Of a stretch of DNA of 43,890 nucleotides, positions 7,237-16,163 are shown piece after piece (the stretch's first letter is position 1; every line of letters begins with the position of its first letter). Below the pieces are notes generated by a model. That model was not told the origin of the DNA, ran no database searches, and saw nothing but the letters and a program-made list of their open reading frames with translations. The stretch spans positions 1 to 43,890 of the forward strand of contig CAAGGA010000102.1 of assembly GCA_900769275.1 (NCBI GenBank), written 5' to 3'. The translations under genes and the position numbers were made by a program. This DNA is from an uncultured Prevotella sp. Its GTDB lineage: Bacteria > Bacteroidota > Bacteroidia > Bacteroidales > Bacteroidaceae.

Positions 7237-8163
7237 AATATCGTTATAACCGAAATGTGACAGTTCCTTGTCGTTCTGTCGCCAGTCCTTGTTCACCTTG
7301 ACGAAAGTCTCGAGGAAGATACTCTTGTCGAAGAACTTTTCGAGAGCTTTCCGGGCTTCCGTGCTGACTTTCTTTATTGCCACGCCCTGATGCCCTATGA
7401 TGATACCTTTCTGCGAGTCACGCTCCACGAAGATAGTTGCCGTGATGTGTATGCGCCTGTCATCCTCCTTGAACGAGTCGCAACGCACCTCTACCGAATA
7501 GGGTATCTCCTTGTCATAGTACAGCAATATCTTCTCGCGGATTATCTCCGACACGAAGAAGCGTGCCGGCTTGTCCGTCAGCTGCTCCTTGTCGAAATAA
7601 GGCGGCGAGTCAGGCAGCAGTTCCTTGATGCGTCTGAGGAGAATATCGACTCCGAACTTGTTCTTTGCCGATATGGGCAGTATCTCGGCATTGGGCAGCA
7701 GTCCGTGCCATTTTGCCACAATCTGTCCGAGCCATTCGTTATTGGCTCCCTGCTTCCCCCTTGCCTGCTCCTTGCCCTGTCCGTCCTGCGGCACGGCATC
7801 AATCTTGTTTATGAGCAGGATGACAGGAATGGTAAGTCCCGCCACTTTATCGAGGAAGTCACGGTTTTTCTCCGGGTCCTCCACCACGTCGGTCACGTAA
7901 AGCAGTACGTCGGCATCCTTCAACGCTGACTCCGAGAAAGCGAGCATCGACTCCTGCAGTTTATAGTTAGGCTTCAGCACGCCGGGTGTGTCAGAGAAGA
8001 CTATCTGCATATCCTCGGTATTCACTATACCCATGATGCGGTGTCTTGTAGTCTGCGCCTTGAAAGTGGCTATGCTGATGCGTTCCCCGACGAGTTGGTT
8101 CATCAGCGTGGATTTTCCCACATTGGGATTGCCTACGATATTTACGAATCCTGCCTTGTGCAT
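7234..8163 (-). CDS. era: GTPase Era with a small insertion
   Basis: 309-aa Era-type GTPase that binds 16S rRNA and aids 30S assembly. Motifs are GNPNVGKST (11-19), the switch region FKAQTTRHRI (34-43), DTPG (58-61), NKID (119-122) and SAK (165-167). The C-terminal KH domain holds GIIIGHQGVAIKKVSTEARKAL. Compared with typical Era there is an extra Gln/Gly/Lys-rich stretch at about residues 125-143 (PQDGQGKEQARGKQGANNE) right after NKID. The start at 8163 gives MHKAGFVNIVGN, as expected for Bacteroidetes Era. A terminator hairpin for the upstream fabH transcript ends 30 bases before the start codon, so era probably has its own promoter, which I could not identify. Confidence 0.97.
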   Translation of the reverse strand: MHKAGFVNIVGNPNVGKSTLMNQLVGERISIATFKAQTTRHRIMGIVNTEDMQIVFSDTPGVLKPNYKLQESMLAFSESALKDADVLLYVTDVVEDPEKNRDFLDKVAGLTIPVILLINKIDAVPQDGQGKEQARGKQGANNEWLGQIVAKWHGLLPNAEILPISAKNKFGVDILLRRIKELLPDSPPYFDKEQLTDKPARFFVSEIIREKILLYYDKEIPYSVEVRCDSFKEDDRRIHITATIFVERDSQKGIIIGHQGVAIKKVSTEARKALEKFFDKSIFLETFVKVNKDWRQNDKELSHFGYNDI

Positions 8164-8192
8164 ATAGATGTGTAGAAGTTGTACCCCATCTT

Positions 8193-8236
8193 AAAGGAAA
8201 ACGCACCCGTCATACCAGAATGATATTGGGGTGCGT
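8193..8236 (-). terminator. intrinsic terminator behind fabH
   Basis: On the minus strand ACGCACCC (8229-8236) pairs with GGGTGCGT (8201-8208) across a 20-base loop and is followed by TTTCCTTT. It lies about 90 bases past the fabH stop and should end the yceD-rpmF-fabH transcript. A second, smaller inverted repeat (TGGTATG 8283-8289 / CATACCA 8298-8304) lies closer to fabH. Confidence 0.65.
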
Positions 8237-8326
8237 CCTCTCTATAATTGATATTATGATGATGAATTGCGTTCTTCACCTATGGTATGTCATCTGTCAT
8301 ACCACAGTCATGAAACTCTGCCGGCA

Positions 8327-9346
8327 TCAAGCCTTCTTTACAGCCTCTGCACCGTTGTATCCCCATTTGAGGAAAGCGGCACCATGTACGAAGCCTGCTC
8401 CAAAAGCCGTTATGATGACGTTGTCACCCTTCTTGAGTCTCTCTTCAAAATCCCAAAGAGCGAGAGCGATGGACGCCGCACTGGTGTTGCCATAGTGCTC
8501 GATATTGACAAGGACCTTGTCCATAGGGAGGTCAAGTCGCTTGGTGACAGCCTCGATAATCCTAAGGTTCGCCTCATGCGGTATCACCCAGTTGACGTCC
8601 TTTTCCTCAAGATTATTGCGCTTCATTATCTCTTTCACGTCGTCCGACATACTTGTCACGGCATAGCGATAGACGGTTCTGCCTTCCTGATAGATGTAGT
8701 GCATACGATGGTCGAGAGAATAGCGTGAAGCGGGGCATACGGAACCTCCGGCTTTCATGTGCAGGAATGGAAGACCCTGTCCGTCGGTGCGGAGGAATGA
8801 ATCCTGAAATCCTACTCCCTCTTCCGTAGTAGCCTCAATGAGCACTGAGGCAGCACCGTCACCGAAGAGCACGCAGGTCTGCCTGTCCTGATAATCCACC
8901 ATGCTCGACATCTTCTCCGAAGCGATGACCATCACTTTCTTGTATCTTCCGCTCTGGATGAAAGCGCAGGCCATATCGACGGTATAGAGAAATCCGCAGC
9001 AGGCGCATGATACATCGAAGCCATGGGCATTCTTCATGCCCAGCTTTCCGATGACGATGGATGCGTTTGAGGGGAAAGGATAGTCAGGAGTCGTCGTGGC
9101 TACTATGACGCAGTCGATGGTATTGACATCAACGCCAGTCTTCTTCACCAGTTGCTTGGCGGCCTTGCGGGCGAGATAACTGGAACCGAGTCCCTCCTCT
9201 GTCAGGATGCGGCGTTCCTTGATGCCTACGCGGGTGGTAATCCATTCATCGCTGGTATCTACCATACGTGAAAGCTCCTCGTTGTTGAGGATATAGCTTG
9301 GAACGTATCCGCCAACACCTGTGATTACAGCATTAATTCTTTCCAT
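8327..9346 (-). CDS. fabH: beta-ketoacyl-ACP synthase III
   Basis: 339-aa thiolase-fold enzyme that condenses acyl-CoA with malonyl-ACP to start type II fatty acid synthesis in the cytoplasm. The catalytic triad is visible: Cys116 in CACCGF (aligning with ACAGF of E. coli FabH), His257 in WVIPHEAN and Asn287 in HYGNTSAAS. The C-terminal GFGAG-like turn is ITAFGAGF. The N terminus MERINAVITGVGGYVP and DEWITTRVGIKERR are family-typical. It follows rpmF by 10 bases, the classic yceD-rpmF-fabH operon (plsX is not in it here). An intrinsic terminator lies at 8193-8236. Confidence 0.97.
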   Translation of the reverse strand: MERINAVITGVGGYVPSYILNNEELSRMVDTSDEWITTRVGIKERRILTEEGLGSSYLARKAAKQLVKKTGVDVNTIDCVIVATTTPDYPFPSNASIVIGKLGMKNAHGFDVSCACCGFLYTVDMACAFIQSGRYKKVMVIASEKMSSMVDYQDRQTCVLFGDGAASVLIEATTEEGVGFQDSFLRTDGQGLPFLHMKAGGSVCPASRYSLDHRMHYIYQEGRTVYRYAVTSMSDDVKEIMKRNNLEEKDVNWVIPHEANLRIIEAVTKRLDLPMDKVLVNIEHYGNTSAASIALALWDFEERLKKGDNVIITAFGAGFVHGAAFLKWGYNGAEAVKKA

Positions 9347-9356
9347 TATACAAACG

Positions 9357-9545
9357 TTACTCTGCTACCTCGTCCTTAACAATAGCTACCTTACCGCGAT
9401 ACATTCCGCAGGTGGGGCATACGGTGTGATATACATAGTATGCACCGCAGTTAGGACAAACTGCAAGTGTGGGAGCTACTGCCTTGTCATGTGTACGACG
9501 CTTGAGAGTACGTGTCTTTGATTGTCTTCTTTTAGGATGTGCCAT
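9357..9545 (-). CDS. rpmF: 50S ribosomal protein L32
   Basis: 62-aa L32 of the zinc-binding form. MAHPKRRQSKTRTLKRRTHDK is the basic N-terminal arm, and CPNCGAYYVYHTVCPTCG supplies two CxxC pairs (residues 30-33 and 44-47) for one zinc ion. It is 12 bases behind yceD and 10 bases ahead of fabH, so it is in the middle of one operon. Confidence 0.98.
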   Translation of the reverse strand: MAHPKRRQSKTRTLKRRTHDKAVAPTLAVCPNCGAYYVYHTVCPTCGMYRGKVAIVKDEVAE

Positions 9546-9557
9546 TTTTCTTAATGT

Positions 9558-10085
9558 TTAATACTTTTCTTTCAACTCTGTCAGTTTGCTCCAGCGTGGG
9601 TCAACGGCTGTATCATCGGTTCCATCACCACTTCGGGTGGCTGACAGCTCTTCGAGCTTTTCCGTCATCGCAGTATTGCATTTACCAGGTGCATGAACGT
9701 GCTTGATGGGTACCGACAACGCTATTGACTCATAGACAATCCATGGGAGGTCGAGCATTCCTTCGTTCTCGTCCACCGTGATGGTATCGTCATCCTCACC
9801 GTTGGCTATGCCGAGTTTCACCATGAAGCGACTGTCCGACTTAACGGGCTGTTCCATTTCGTCGAGACAGCGGTCACACGTGACCACGACATGACCCTCC
9901 GTCCTGATTTGCAGATCGAAGTAGTTCTCCGCCTTGTGCAGAGTCACCTCAACATTGACGTTACCTCTCTGTATCTCAACATCTTGCAAGGCAGAGAAGT
10001 ATTCATCATCCAGCACCCAGTTCTTCTCCAAGGAGTCGCCCGTGAGCGCATTCAAATCAATTCTTAAGGTCTCCAAACTAAACAT
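9558..10085 (-). CDS. yceD: YceD/DUF177 protein upstream of rpmF
   Basis: 175-aa YceD/DUF177-family protein, almost always encoded next to rpmF; plant and bacterial homologues are linked to 23S rRNA or 50S assembly. The diagnostic motif VTCDRCLDEMEQPV lies near residues 78-91, followed by an acidic segment (DDDTITVDENEGMLDLPWIVYESIALSVPIKHVHAPGKCN). It is the first gene of the yceD-rpmF-fabH operon. The start codon is only 7 bases from the end of the -7 promoter element, so the transcript may be leaderless or nearly so. Confidence 0.92.
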   Translation of the reverse strand: MFSLETLRIDLNALTGDSLEKNWVLDDEYFSALQDVEIQRGNVNVEVTLHKAENYFDLQIRTEGHVVVTCDRCLDEMEQPVKSDSRFMVKLGIANGEDDDTITVDENEGMLDLPWIVYESIALSVPIKHVHAPGKCNTAMTEKLEELSATRSGDGTDDTAVDPRWSKLTELKEKY

Positions 10086-10092
10086 TTGGCTG

Positions 10093-10123
10093 CAAAGGTA
10101 CTATTTTTTTTTTGAATGACAAA
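10093..10123 (-). promoter_or_regulatory. Bacteroidetes-type promoter of yceD-rpmF-fabH
   Basis: On the minus strand TTTG (10120-10123) is followed after exactly 19 bases, including a run of ten A, by TACCTTTG (10093-10100). This is a full match to the Bacteroidetes sigma-ABfr consensus TTTG-N19-TAnnTTTG. CAGCCAA then separates it from the ATG of yceD. Confidence 0.85.
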
Positions 10124-10195
10124 ATCTTTCATGGAAAAAGTGACCATTTTTCATCATCATCGCATTATCGCATCGTGTCTTGGAAAATTATTCCT

Positions 10196-10203
10196 TATCT
10201 TTG
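10196..10203 (+). promoter_or_regulatory. -7 element for the calcium ATPase gene
   Basis: TATCTTTG matches the TAnnTTTG -7 consensus and lies about 117 bases before the ATPase ATG at 10321. The -33 region is weak (no TTTG at the right distance). It lies downstream of the in-frame ATG at 10180, which argues against that earlier start. Confidence 0.5.
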
Positions 10204-10320
10204 TACATTATTATATTAATGACTGGGAGGAGCAACAAGGTATTCCGGACCTTCCGAAGATTTCAGGATTATCAGGATTTAAGAAAAAAATTCAAGTCTC
10301 CGACAAAAACAAGAATCTCA

Positions 10321-12963
10321 ATGCAATATCAAGGACTGAAAGCGCAAGAAGTAACGCAAAGCCGGGCTGCGCATGGTTGCAACATCCTCACGCCGCCCGA
10401 GAAAGAACCGCTATGGAAGGAATTCCTGCAGACTCTCACCGGACCGCTGGGGCATCTCATACCGGGATGGAGCAACGGCGACAGCCTTGTCTTCATACTC
10501 GAAATAGCCGCTCTCCTCTCTGCCACCATCTCCATATCGGAATACTACGGACTGTTTGGTCTCGTGGCAACTCACGACACGAAGGTATTCTTCGAGCCTG
10601 TCGGCATCATCCTCGCCATCATCCTCGCCACGGGCATTTCCTTCTTCTTCGAGACTAAGGCGCGGCGGGAGTTTGAACTGCTCAATCAGGTCAATGACGA
10701 CGAGCCTTACCAAGTGATAAGGGACGGCAGGGTGACCAGCATACCCAAGCGTGACATCGTGGTGGGTGACATCGTGATGCTCACCACGGGCGAGGAGGTG
10801 CCCGCTGACGCTGAACTGTTAGAGGCTTCCTCCCTGAGCATCGACGAATCGACCCTCACTGGTGAGCCTATCTGCCGGAAGACTACCGACAGCGCACTCT
10901 TCGACAAAGACGCCACATTCCCGAGCAACCACGTCATGCGCGGCACGAAAGTGATGGAGGGGCATGCCGTATGCCGTGTCTTCGCCGTCGGTGACGGCAC
11001 GGAGAACGGCAAGGTGTTCACCGCCGCACAGATAGACAGCAACGTGAAGACTCCCCTCGACGAGCAGTTTGACCGCCTCGGCCTGGTCATATCCCTCGCA
11101 AGCTATGCCATCGGATTCATCGTGGTGGCAGGAAGGATGGTTGCATTCTGCCGTGGCAATGCCGACCCTTTGGGCGACCCGAACATCGTGCCCTATATCC
11201 TCCAGTCGGTAATGATTGCCGTGACCCTCGTCGTATGCTCCGTGCCTGAGGGGCTTCCCATGGCTGTGACCCTCTCCCTGGCTCTCTCCATGCGACGGAT
11301 GCTGAAGACCAACAACCTTGTACGCAAGATGCACGCCTGTGAGACGATGGGGGCGACGACAGTGATATGTACGGACAAGACGGGCACTCTCACCCAGAAC
11401 AGGATGCAGGTGGCAGAGGCTCTCCTCGATGCTGACGACATCGAACTGGCTTATCAGAACATGGCTGTGAACAGCACCGCCGTCATTGGCTGCGACAGCG
11501 AGGGAAAAGAGGCTCTCCTCGGCAACCCTACCGAGGGCGCACTGCTGCTCTACCTGCGCTCGCAGGGCAAGGACTATGCCGCCATGCGCAGTGCGGCTCG
11601 CATTACGCAGGAAGTGCCTTTCTCCACCGAGAGGAAGTATATGCAGACGACGGTGGTCATCGGTGACCGTGAGGTGTGTCTGACAAAGGGTGCTCCCGAG
11701 ATTGTCCTCGATATGTGCAGCGACTCTGCCTTTGCGAGAAAGGACATCGAAGAGCAGCTGCTGAAATATCAGTCGCAGGGTATGCGCACTCTCGGCTTCG
11801 CTGCCGACAGGCGTTTCCTCGGCATAGTGGCTATCAGCGACCCCGTGCGTGCTGACGTGCCCGATGCCATACGAGAATGTATTGATGCCGGCATCGGGAT
11901 TAAGATTGTCACCGGCGACACTCCTGCCACGGCGCGAGAGATAGGCAGGCAGATAGGTCTGTGGCAGGAAAGCGACACGGACAGGAACATCATCACGGGT
12001 CTCGACTTCGCTGCTCTCTCCGACGAGGAACTGTCCGCCCGCGTCAATGAGATAAAGATTATTGCCCGGGCACGACCGATGGACAAGAAACGCCTGGTGG
12101 AGGCTTTGCAGCACAACGGAGAGGTGGTGGCTGTCACCGGCGACGGCACAAACGATGCGCCGGCCCTGAAAGCGGCGCACGTGGGACTGTCGATGGGCGA
12201 CGGCACAAGCGTGGCAAAGGAAGCATCGGACATCACCATCATCGACAACTCTTTCTCAAGCATCGGGCGTGCCGTGATGTGGGGACGCTCGCTGTATCGC
12301 AACATCCAGCGGTTCATTCTCTTCCAGCTTACGGTCAACGTGGCTGCCTGCCTCATAGTGCTTGCTGGTGCATTCATGGGCACGGAGTCACCCCTCACCG
12401 TGACCCAGATGCTGTGGGTGAACCTTATCATGGACACCTTCGCTGCCATGGCTCTCGCCTCGCTACCTCCCTCCGCCTCGGTCATGCAGGAGGCTCCACG
12501 CAACCGCAAGGCTTTCATCATCGACAGGAAGATGGGAATGAACATTATTGGTACCGGCATGGCTTTCTTCCTCATACTTGTCGCCATGCTGTACGTCTTT
12601 GAGCACGGCACTCTTGACGTGCAGTCGATGACCGACCTTATCGCCGTGGGCGGCAGCCTCGGCGCACACCGCGCTCCCACGACATACGAGTTGTCGCTGC
12701 TCTTCACCACGTTCATCATGTTCCAGTTCTGGAATCTCTTCAACGCCCGCGCCTTCTCCACAGGTCGCTCAGCGTTCAATCTCCGTGGTTGCAAGGGATT
12801 CGTAGGCATTGCCTCAGCCATCATCATCGGGCAACTGTTCATAATGAATCTTGCAGGCCAGTTCTTCAACGTAGTCCCCATCTCCCTCACCGACTGGCTC
12901 ATCATCACCATCGCCACCGCCTCCGTCCTCCTCGTAGGAGAGATAGGGAGGAAGCGGGGGTAG
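10321..12963 (+). CDS. calcium-transporting P-type ATPase, type IIB-like
   Basis: 880-aa membrane ATPase that should export Ca2+ from the cytoplasm. Domains in order are cation-ATPase N region (MQYQGLKAQEVTQSRAAHGCN), actuator domain with TGEP at 180-183 (TGES in most relatives), M4 motif PEGLP at 309-313, phosphorylated Asp352 in DKTGTLTQNRM, the nucleotide-binding domain with FSTERKYMQT and KGAPE, the hinge GDGTNDAP with Asp608, and M5-M6 with NLIMDTFAAMALA. This set fits PMCA-like (IIB) Ca2+ ATPases seen in many Bacteroidetes. I chose the ATG at 10321. An in-frame ATG at 10180 would add 47 residues without family resemblance and precede the -7 element. It is divergent from yceD and is followed by mutS2 on the same strand after 210 bases. 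Confidence 0.93.
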   Translation: MQYQGLKAQEVTQSRAAHGCNILTPPEKEPLWKEFLQTLTGPLGHLIPGWSNGDSLVFILEIAALLSATISISEYYGLFGLVATHDTKVFFEPVGIILAIILATGISFFFETKARREFELLNQVNDDEPYQVIRDGRVTSIPKRDIVVGDIVMLTTGEEVPADAELLEASSLSIDESTLTGEPICRKTTDSALFDKDATFPSNHVMRGTKVMEGHAVCRVFAVGDGTENGKVFTAAQIDSNVKTPLDEQFDRLGLVISLASYAIGFIVVAGRMVAFCRGNADPLGDPNIVPYILQSVMIAVTLVVCSVPEGLPMAVTLSLALSMRRMLKTNNLVRKMHACETMGATTVICTDKTGTLTQNRMQVAEALLDADDIELAYQNMAVNSTAVIGCDSEGKEALLGNPTEGALLLYLRSQGKDYAAMRSAARITQEVPFSTERKYMQTTVVIGDREVCLTKGAPEIVLDMCSDSAFARKDIEEQLLKYQSQGMRTLGFAADRRFLGIVAISDPVRADVPDAIRECIDAGIGIKIVTGDTPATAREIGRQIGLWQESDTDRNIITGLDFAALSDEELSARVNEIKIIARARPMDKKRLVEALQHNGEVVAVTGDGTNDAPALKAAHVGLSMGDGTSVAKEASDITIIDNSFSSIGRAVMWGRSLYRNIQRFILFQLTVNVAACLIVLAGAFMGTESPLTVTQMLWVNLIMDTFAAMALASLPPSASVMQEAPRNRKAFIIDRKMGMNIIGTGMAFFLILVAMLYVFEHGTLDVQSMTDLIAVGGSLGAHRAPTTYELSLLFTTFIMFQFWNLFNARAFSTGRSAFNLRGCKGFVGIASAIIIGQLFIMNLAGQFFNVVPISLTDWLIITIATASVLLVGEIGRKRG

Positions 12964-13165
12964 GTTTTTGATTGTGGGTTGTGTTTTTTTTGGTTGTGGG
13001 TTGTGGGTTAATAATGTCTTTCCAATGGAGTCTTCTCAAAAGAAAAAGCTGCACCAACCAAAAAACCAAAACCAAAAACCAAAACCAAAAACCAAAACCA
13101 AAAACCTGGTGCTCTTCGACCAGGTCGAAGAGTAAAACAACCCAAAACCAACAACCAACAAGCAA
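12964..13165 (+). repeat. low-complexity G/T-rich then A/C-rich leader of mutS2
   Basis: 12964-13010 is built of GGGTTGTG/TTTTGG words. 13054-13106 and 13134-13160 are built of CCAAAA words, including a 13-bp unit CCAAAACCAAAAA repeated three times at 13066-13104. The two halves are roughly complementary in composition and could pair. Around them GCACCA (13051-13056) can pair with TGGTGC (13107-13112), and ACCTGG (13104-13109) with CCAGGT (13120-13125). Both exclude the palindrome at 13112-13132. No gene was found here. Confidence 0.7.
13112..13132. repeat. palindrome copy 3 (TTCGACC-A-GGTCGAA)
   Basis: Perfect 10-bp arms CTCTTCGACC and GGTCGAAGAG around A13122, between the ATPase and mutS2 genes (co-directional). 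It has the same core as the copies at 2429 and 26246. No T-tract follows. Confidence 0.85.
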
Positions 13166-13173
13166 GAAGAAAA

Positions 13174-15780
13174 ATGCTCTACCCCAAAAACATAGAACAG
13201 AAAATAGGCTTCCAAGAAATAAGGACATTACTCCAGGAACGCTGTCAGTCGCCTTTAGGCAAGGAGAGAGTGACCGAGATGTCGTTCTCCAAAGATGCCG
13301 GAGAGATAAGCGAATGGCTCACGCAGATAAAGGACTTCCGCCGCATGAAGGAGGAGCATGACGACCTGCCCATACAGTATTTCTACGACATGAGGGAAAG
13401 CATCGCACGTATGCGCCTCGAAGGCACACACATGGAGGAGGAAGAACTCTTCAACCTGCGTCGCTCCCTCGACACCATCGACCGCCTCGTCAGGCTCGTC
13501 AGGGAGAACGACGGCGATGACGGCAGGCAGACAGACACCTCCTCGCCCACACCCAAGGAGGCTCTCGGCTACGGCAAGCACTACCCTGCCCTGTACCGTC
13601 TCGCCGACGGCACGGCTACGTTCCCCGAGATAGTCAGACTCATCGACCGCACCCTCGACAAGTTCGGCAAGGTGCGCGACAACGCCAGCCCCGACCTTGC
13701 ACGCATACGCCGCGAACTGGCACAGACCGAAGGAAGCATATCACGCATCCTCAACGGCATACTGCACTCGGCACAGGCGGAAGGGCTCGTGGAAAAGGAT
13801 GCCGCTCCCGCCCTGCGTGACGGCAGACTCGTCATCCCCGTGGCTCCCGCCATGAAGAGACGGCTGAAAGGTATCGTGCACGACGAGAGTGCTTCGGGGC
13901 GCACCGTGTATATCGAACCGGCGGAGGTGGTGGAAGCCAACAACAAGGTGCGCGAACTGGAGAACGACGAGAGGCGCGAAGTAATACGCATACTCAAGGA
14001 GATAGCAGCCGAGATACGTCCGTGGTGGCGCATGATGCACGATTCCTACTCTTTCCTCGCCGCCATCGACTTCATCAATGCCAAGGTATCTCTTGCCGAA
14101 TATCTCAACGCCATAGAGCCGAACATCAAGATGAAACCCATGGTGGACATGATAGAGGCCAAGCACCCTCTGCTGAAACTGTCGCTGGAGAGGCAGGGCA
14201 AGAAAGTGGTGCCGCTCGACATATCCCTCACTCCGCAGAAGCGCATACTGATTATCTCCGGACCCAATGCCGGCGGCAAGTCGGTATGTCTCAAGACTAC
14301 GGGACTCATACAGTATATGCTGCAGTGCGGTCTCTCCGTGCCTGTCAGCGAGAGGAGCACCATGGGCATCTTCCATGACATCATGATTGACATCGGCGAC
14401 GAACAGAGCATCGAGAACGACCTCTCAACCTACTCCTCCCACCTGCTCAACATGAAGAACATGATACGTCAGGCTCACCGCCATACTCTTCTCCTCATCG
14501 ACGAGTTCGGCTCGGGCACGGAGCCCGGCATCGGCGGTGCCATAGCGGAGGCGGTGCTGAAACAGTTCTGCGAGCACGGGGCTTTCGGTGTGATAACCAC
14601 CCACTATCAGAACCTCAAGCATTTCGCCGACTCGCACGAAGGCATCGCCAACGGTGCCATGCTCTACGACCGTCACGAGATGCGCGCCCTGTTCCAGTTG
14701 CAGATAGGTCGCCCCGGCTCTTCCTTTGCCATCGAGATAGCACGCAAGACGGGACTTCCCGAGGTTGTCATACAGGATGCTTCGGAGATAGTAGGTCAGG
14801 ACTACATCCAGAGTGACAAATATCTTCAGGACATCGTACGCGACAAACGTTACTGGGAGTCGAAGCGTCAGGCGGTACACCAGCGTGAGAAGGACATCGA
14901 GCGCACCATCTCCAAGTATGAGGCAGGACTGACCGAGGTGGAGCAGGAACGCAAGAACATCCTGCGGCATGCCAAGGAACAGGCAGAGGAACTGCTGCGT
15001 GAAGCCAATAAGCGCATCGAGAACACCATCCGTGAGATACGCGAGGCTCAGGCGGAAAAGGAGGCTACACGCCGTCTGCGCGAAGAGATGAAGGCCTTCG
15101 AGGCTGAGGTGCAGGACGTGGATTCCACAGCCAACGACGAGGCAATAGCACGCAAGATAGCACAGATTCAGGCCCGCAAGGAGCGCAAGGAGAAGCGTAA
15201 GGCGGAGAAGAAAGCCCAGGCATCGCAGGCCTCACAGTCTTCCCCGAAGGATGTCTCCCCCACGGCGGCAAGCAAGCGGAGTGACGATGCCCTGCCCTTC
15301 TCCAAGGATGACACGGTAAGGATAAAGGGCACGAAGTCAATAGGCTGCATCGAGTCGGTGGATGCCAACGGCAAGATGGCTACGGTCATCTTCGGAGACA
15401 TGCGCACCAAGATGCGCACCGACCGGCTGGAGCACGCCACTGCGCCAAAGGAGGCGGACCGCCCCTCTGCCCTCTCCTCCTCATATACCGCTTCCTCACG
15501 CACCACGCGCGAGACCATCGACAGCCATCGTGCCAACTTCCATCAGGACATCGACGTGCGCGGTATGCGTGGCGACGAGGCTCTGACCGCCGTGCAGTAT
15601 TTCATCGACGATGCCATCCTCGTAGGCATGACGCGCGTGCGCATCCTCCACGGCAAGGGCAACGGCATCCTCCGCCAACTCATCCGTCAGTACCTGCATA
15701 CCGTCCCCAACGTCCTCTCCGCCAAGGACGAGCACATACAGTTCGGAGGAGCCGGCATCACGGTCGTGGAGATAGAATAG
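13174..15780 (+). CDS. mutS2: MutS2 family ATPase/Smr nuclease
   Basis: 868-aa MutS2, a MutS paralogue that acts on branched DNA (recombination suppression) and, in Bacillus subtilis, on collided ribosomes. The start MLYPKNIEQKIGFQEIRTLL is typical. The MutS core leads to Walker A GPNAGGKS at 363-370 and Walker B LLLIDEFGSGTEPG with D443-E444. A long coiled-coil region follows (about 560-680), then a Lys/Ala/Ser-rich linker, a KOW-like segment near 705-745 and the C-terminal Smr domain with DIDVRGMRGDEA (792-803) and HGKGNGILR (826-834). It is longer than the ~785 aa of B. subtilis, mostly through the charged linker. The leader holds unusual repeats and palindrome copy 3. Confidence 0.96.
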   Translation: MLYPKNIEQKIGFQEIRTLLQERCQSPLGKERVTEMSFSKDAGEISEWLTQIKDFRRMKEEHDDLPIQYFYDMRESIARMRLEGTHMEEEELFNLRRSLDTIDRLVRLVRENDGDDGRQTDTSSPTPKEALGYGKHYPALYRLADGTATFPEIVRLIDRTLDKFGKVRDNASPDLARIRRELAQTEGSISRILNGILHSAQAEGLVEKDAAPALRDGRLVIPVAPAMKRRLKGIVHDESASGRTVYIEPAEVVEANNKVRELENDERREVIRILKEIAAEIRPWWRMMHDSYSFLAAIDFINAKVSLAEYLNAIEPNIKMKPMVDMIEAKHPLLKLSLERQGKKVVPLDISLTPQKRILIISGPNAGGKSVCLKTTGLIQYMLQCGLSVPVSERSTMGIFHDIMIDIGDEQSIENDLSTYSSHLLNMKNMIRQAHRHTLLLIDEFGSGTEPGIGGAIAEAVLKQFCEHGAFGVITTHYQNLKHFADSHEGIANGAMLYDRHEMRALFQLQIGRPGSSFAIEIARKTGLPEVVIQDASEIVGQDYIQSDKYLQDIVRDKRYWESKRQAVHQREKDIERTISKYEAGLTEVEQERKNILRHAKEQAEELLREANKRIENTIREIREAQAEKEATRRLREEMKAFEAEVQDVDSTANDEAIARKIAQIQARKERKEKRKAEKKAQASQASQSSPKDVSPTAASKRSDDALPFSKDDTVRIKGTKSIGCIESVDANGKMATVIFGDMRTKMRTDRLEHATAPKEADRPSALSSSYTASSRTTRETIDSHRANFHQDIDVRGMRGDEALTAVQYFIDDAILVGMTRVRILHGKGNGILRQLIRQYLHTVPNVLSAKDEHIQFGGAGITVVEIE

Positions 15781-15863
15781 CCTCCCCCCTCCGACTACGG
15801 AATCAGGAAGCATGTCCCCCCCTCTCTCTTCTCATGTCTCAATAAAGTCCTTATCGCACACAC

Positions 15864-15959
15864 TTTTTTTATCAAGAATTAAGGAATTAAAGAAAAATCT
15901 ATCAGAGTCACCCACACAGACAATAAGATTCCGTAATTCTTTAATTCTTGATAAAAAAA
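15864..15959. repeat. 96-bp AT-rich inverted-repeat element
   Basis: Arms of 26 bp, TTTTTTTATCAAGAATTA... at 15864-15889 and its complement at 15934-15959, differ at one position and enclose 44 bases. The same end sequence recurs at 43786-43890. It may act as a terminator for mutS2, 84 bases past its stop, since the right arm is followed by A-rich DNA, or be a small non-autonomous mobile element. Bases 15781-15863 are C/T-rich with no gene. Confidence 0.8.
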
Positions 15960-16044
15960 TCCGCAGAGCGGACAAAAGGGAAATGATTGTTTTGTCCTAT
16001 TGCAAGAAAATACAAGACCTGTTATAACCAACTGACAGCCAGAA

Positions 16045-16110
16045 AAATAAAAAAAGCGTTGATATTACGTTGCAAAAGCATAGCTTTTACTCGGTAATAT
16101 CAACGCTTTT
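16045..16110 (-). terminator. terminator of the giant esterase gene
   Basis: A 17-bp perfect stem (16052-16068 with 16094-16110, AAAAGCGTTGATATTAC) carries a nested hairpin AAAAGC/GCTTTT in its loop. On the minus strand it is followed by a run TTTTTTTATTTTTC. It starts 54 bases past the stop codon at 16164. Further copies of the word GTAATATC lie between it and the gene (about 16116 and 16138). Confidence 0.8.
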
Positions 16111-16163
16111 ATCGTGTAATATCTTAGTTATTGCGACGTAATATCCAAGAGTTCGTTTTTGTC

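Noticed and set aside
10180..10320. N-terminal 47-residue extension of the ATPase
   Set aside because: It begins before the likely -7 promoter element and has no similarity to the family; the ATG at 10321 fits better.
10819..12180. 453-aa minus-strand frame across the calcium ATPase gene
   Set aside because: The plus strand contains all P-type ATPase motifs in order; the opposite frame is a shadow due to codon bias.
15864..15959. insertion sequence
   Set aside because: Too short to encode a transposase; at most a non-autonomous element, so it is recorded as a repeat.
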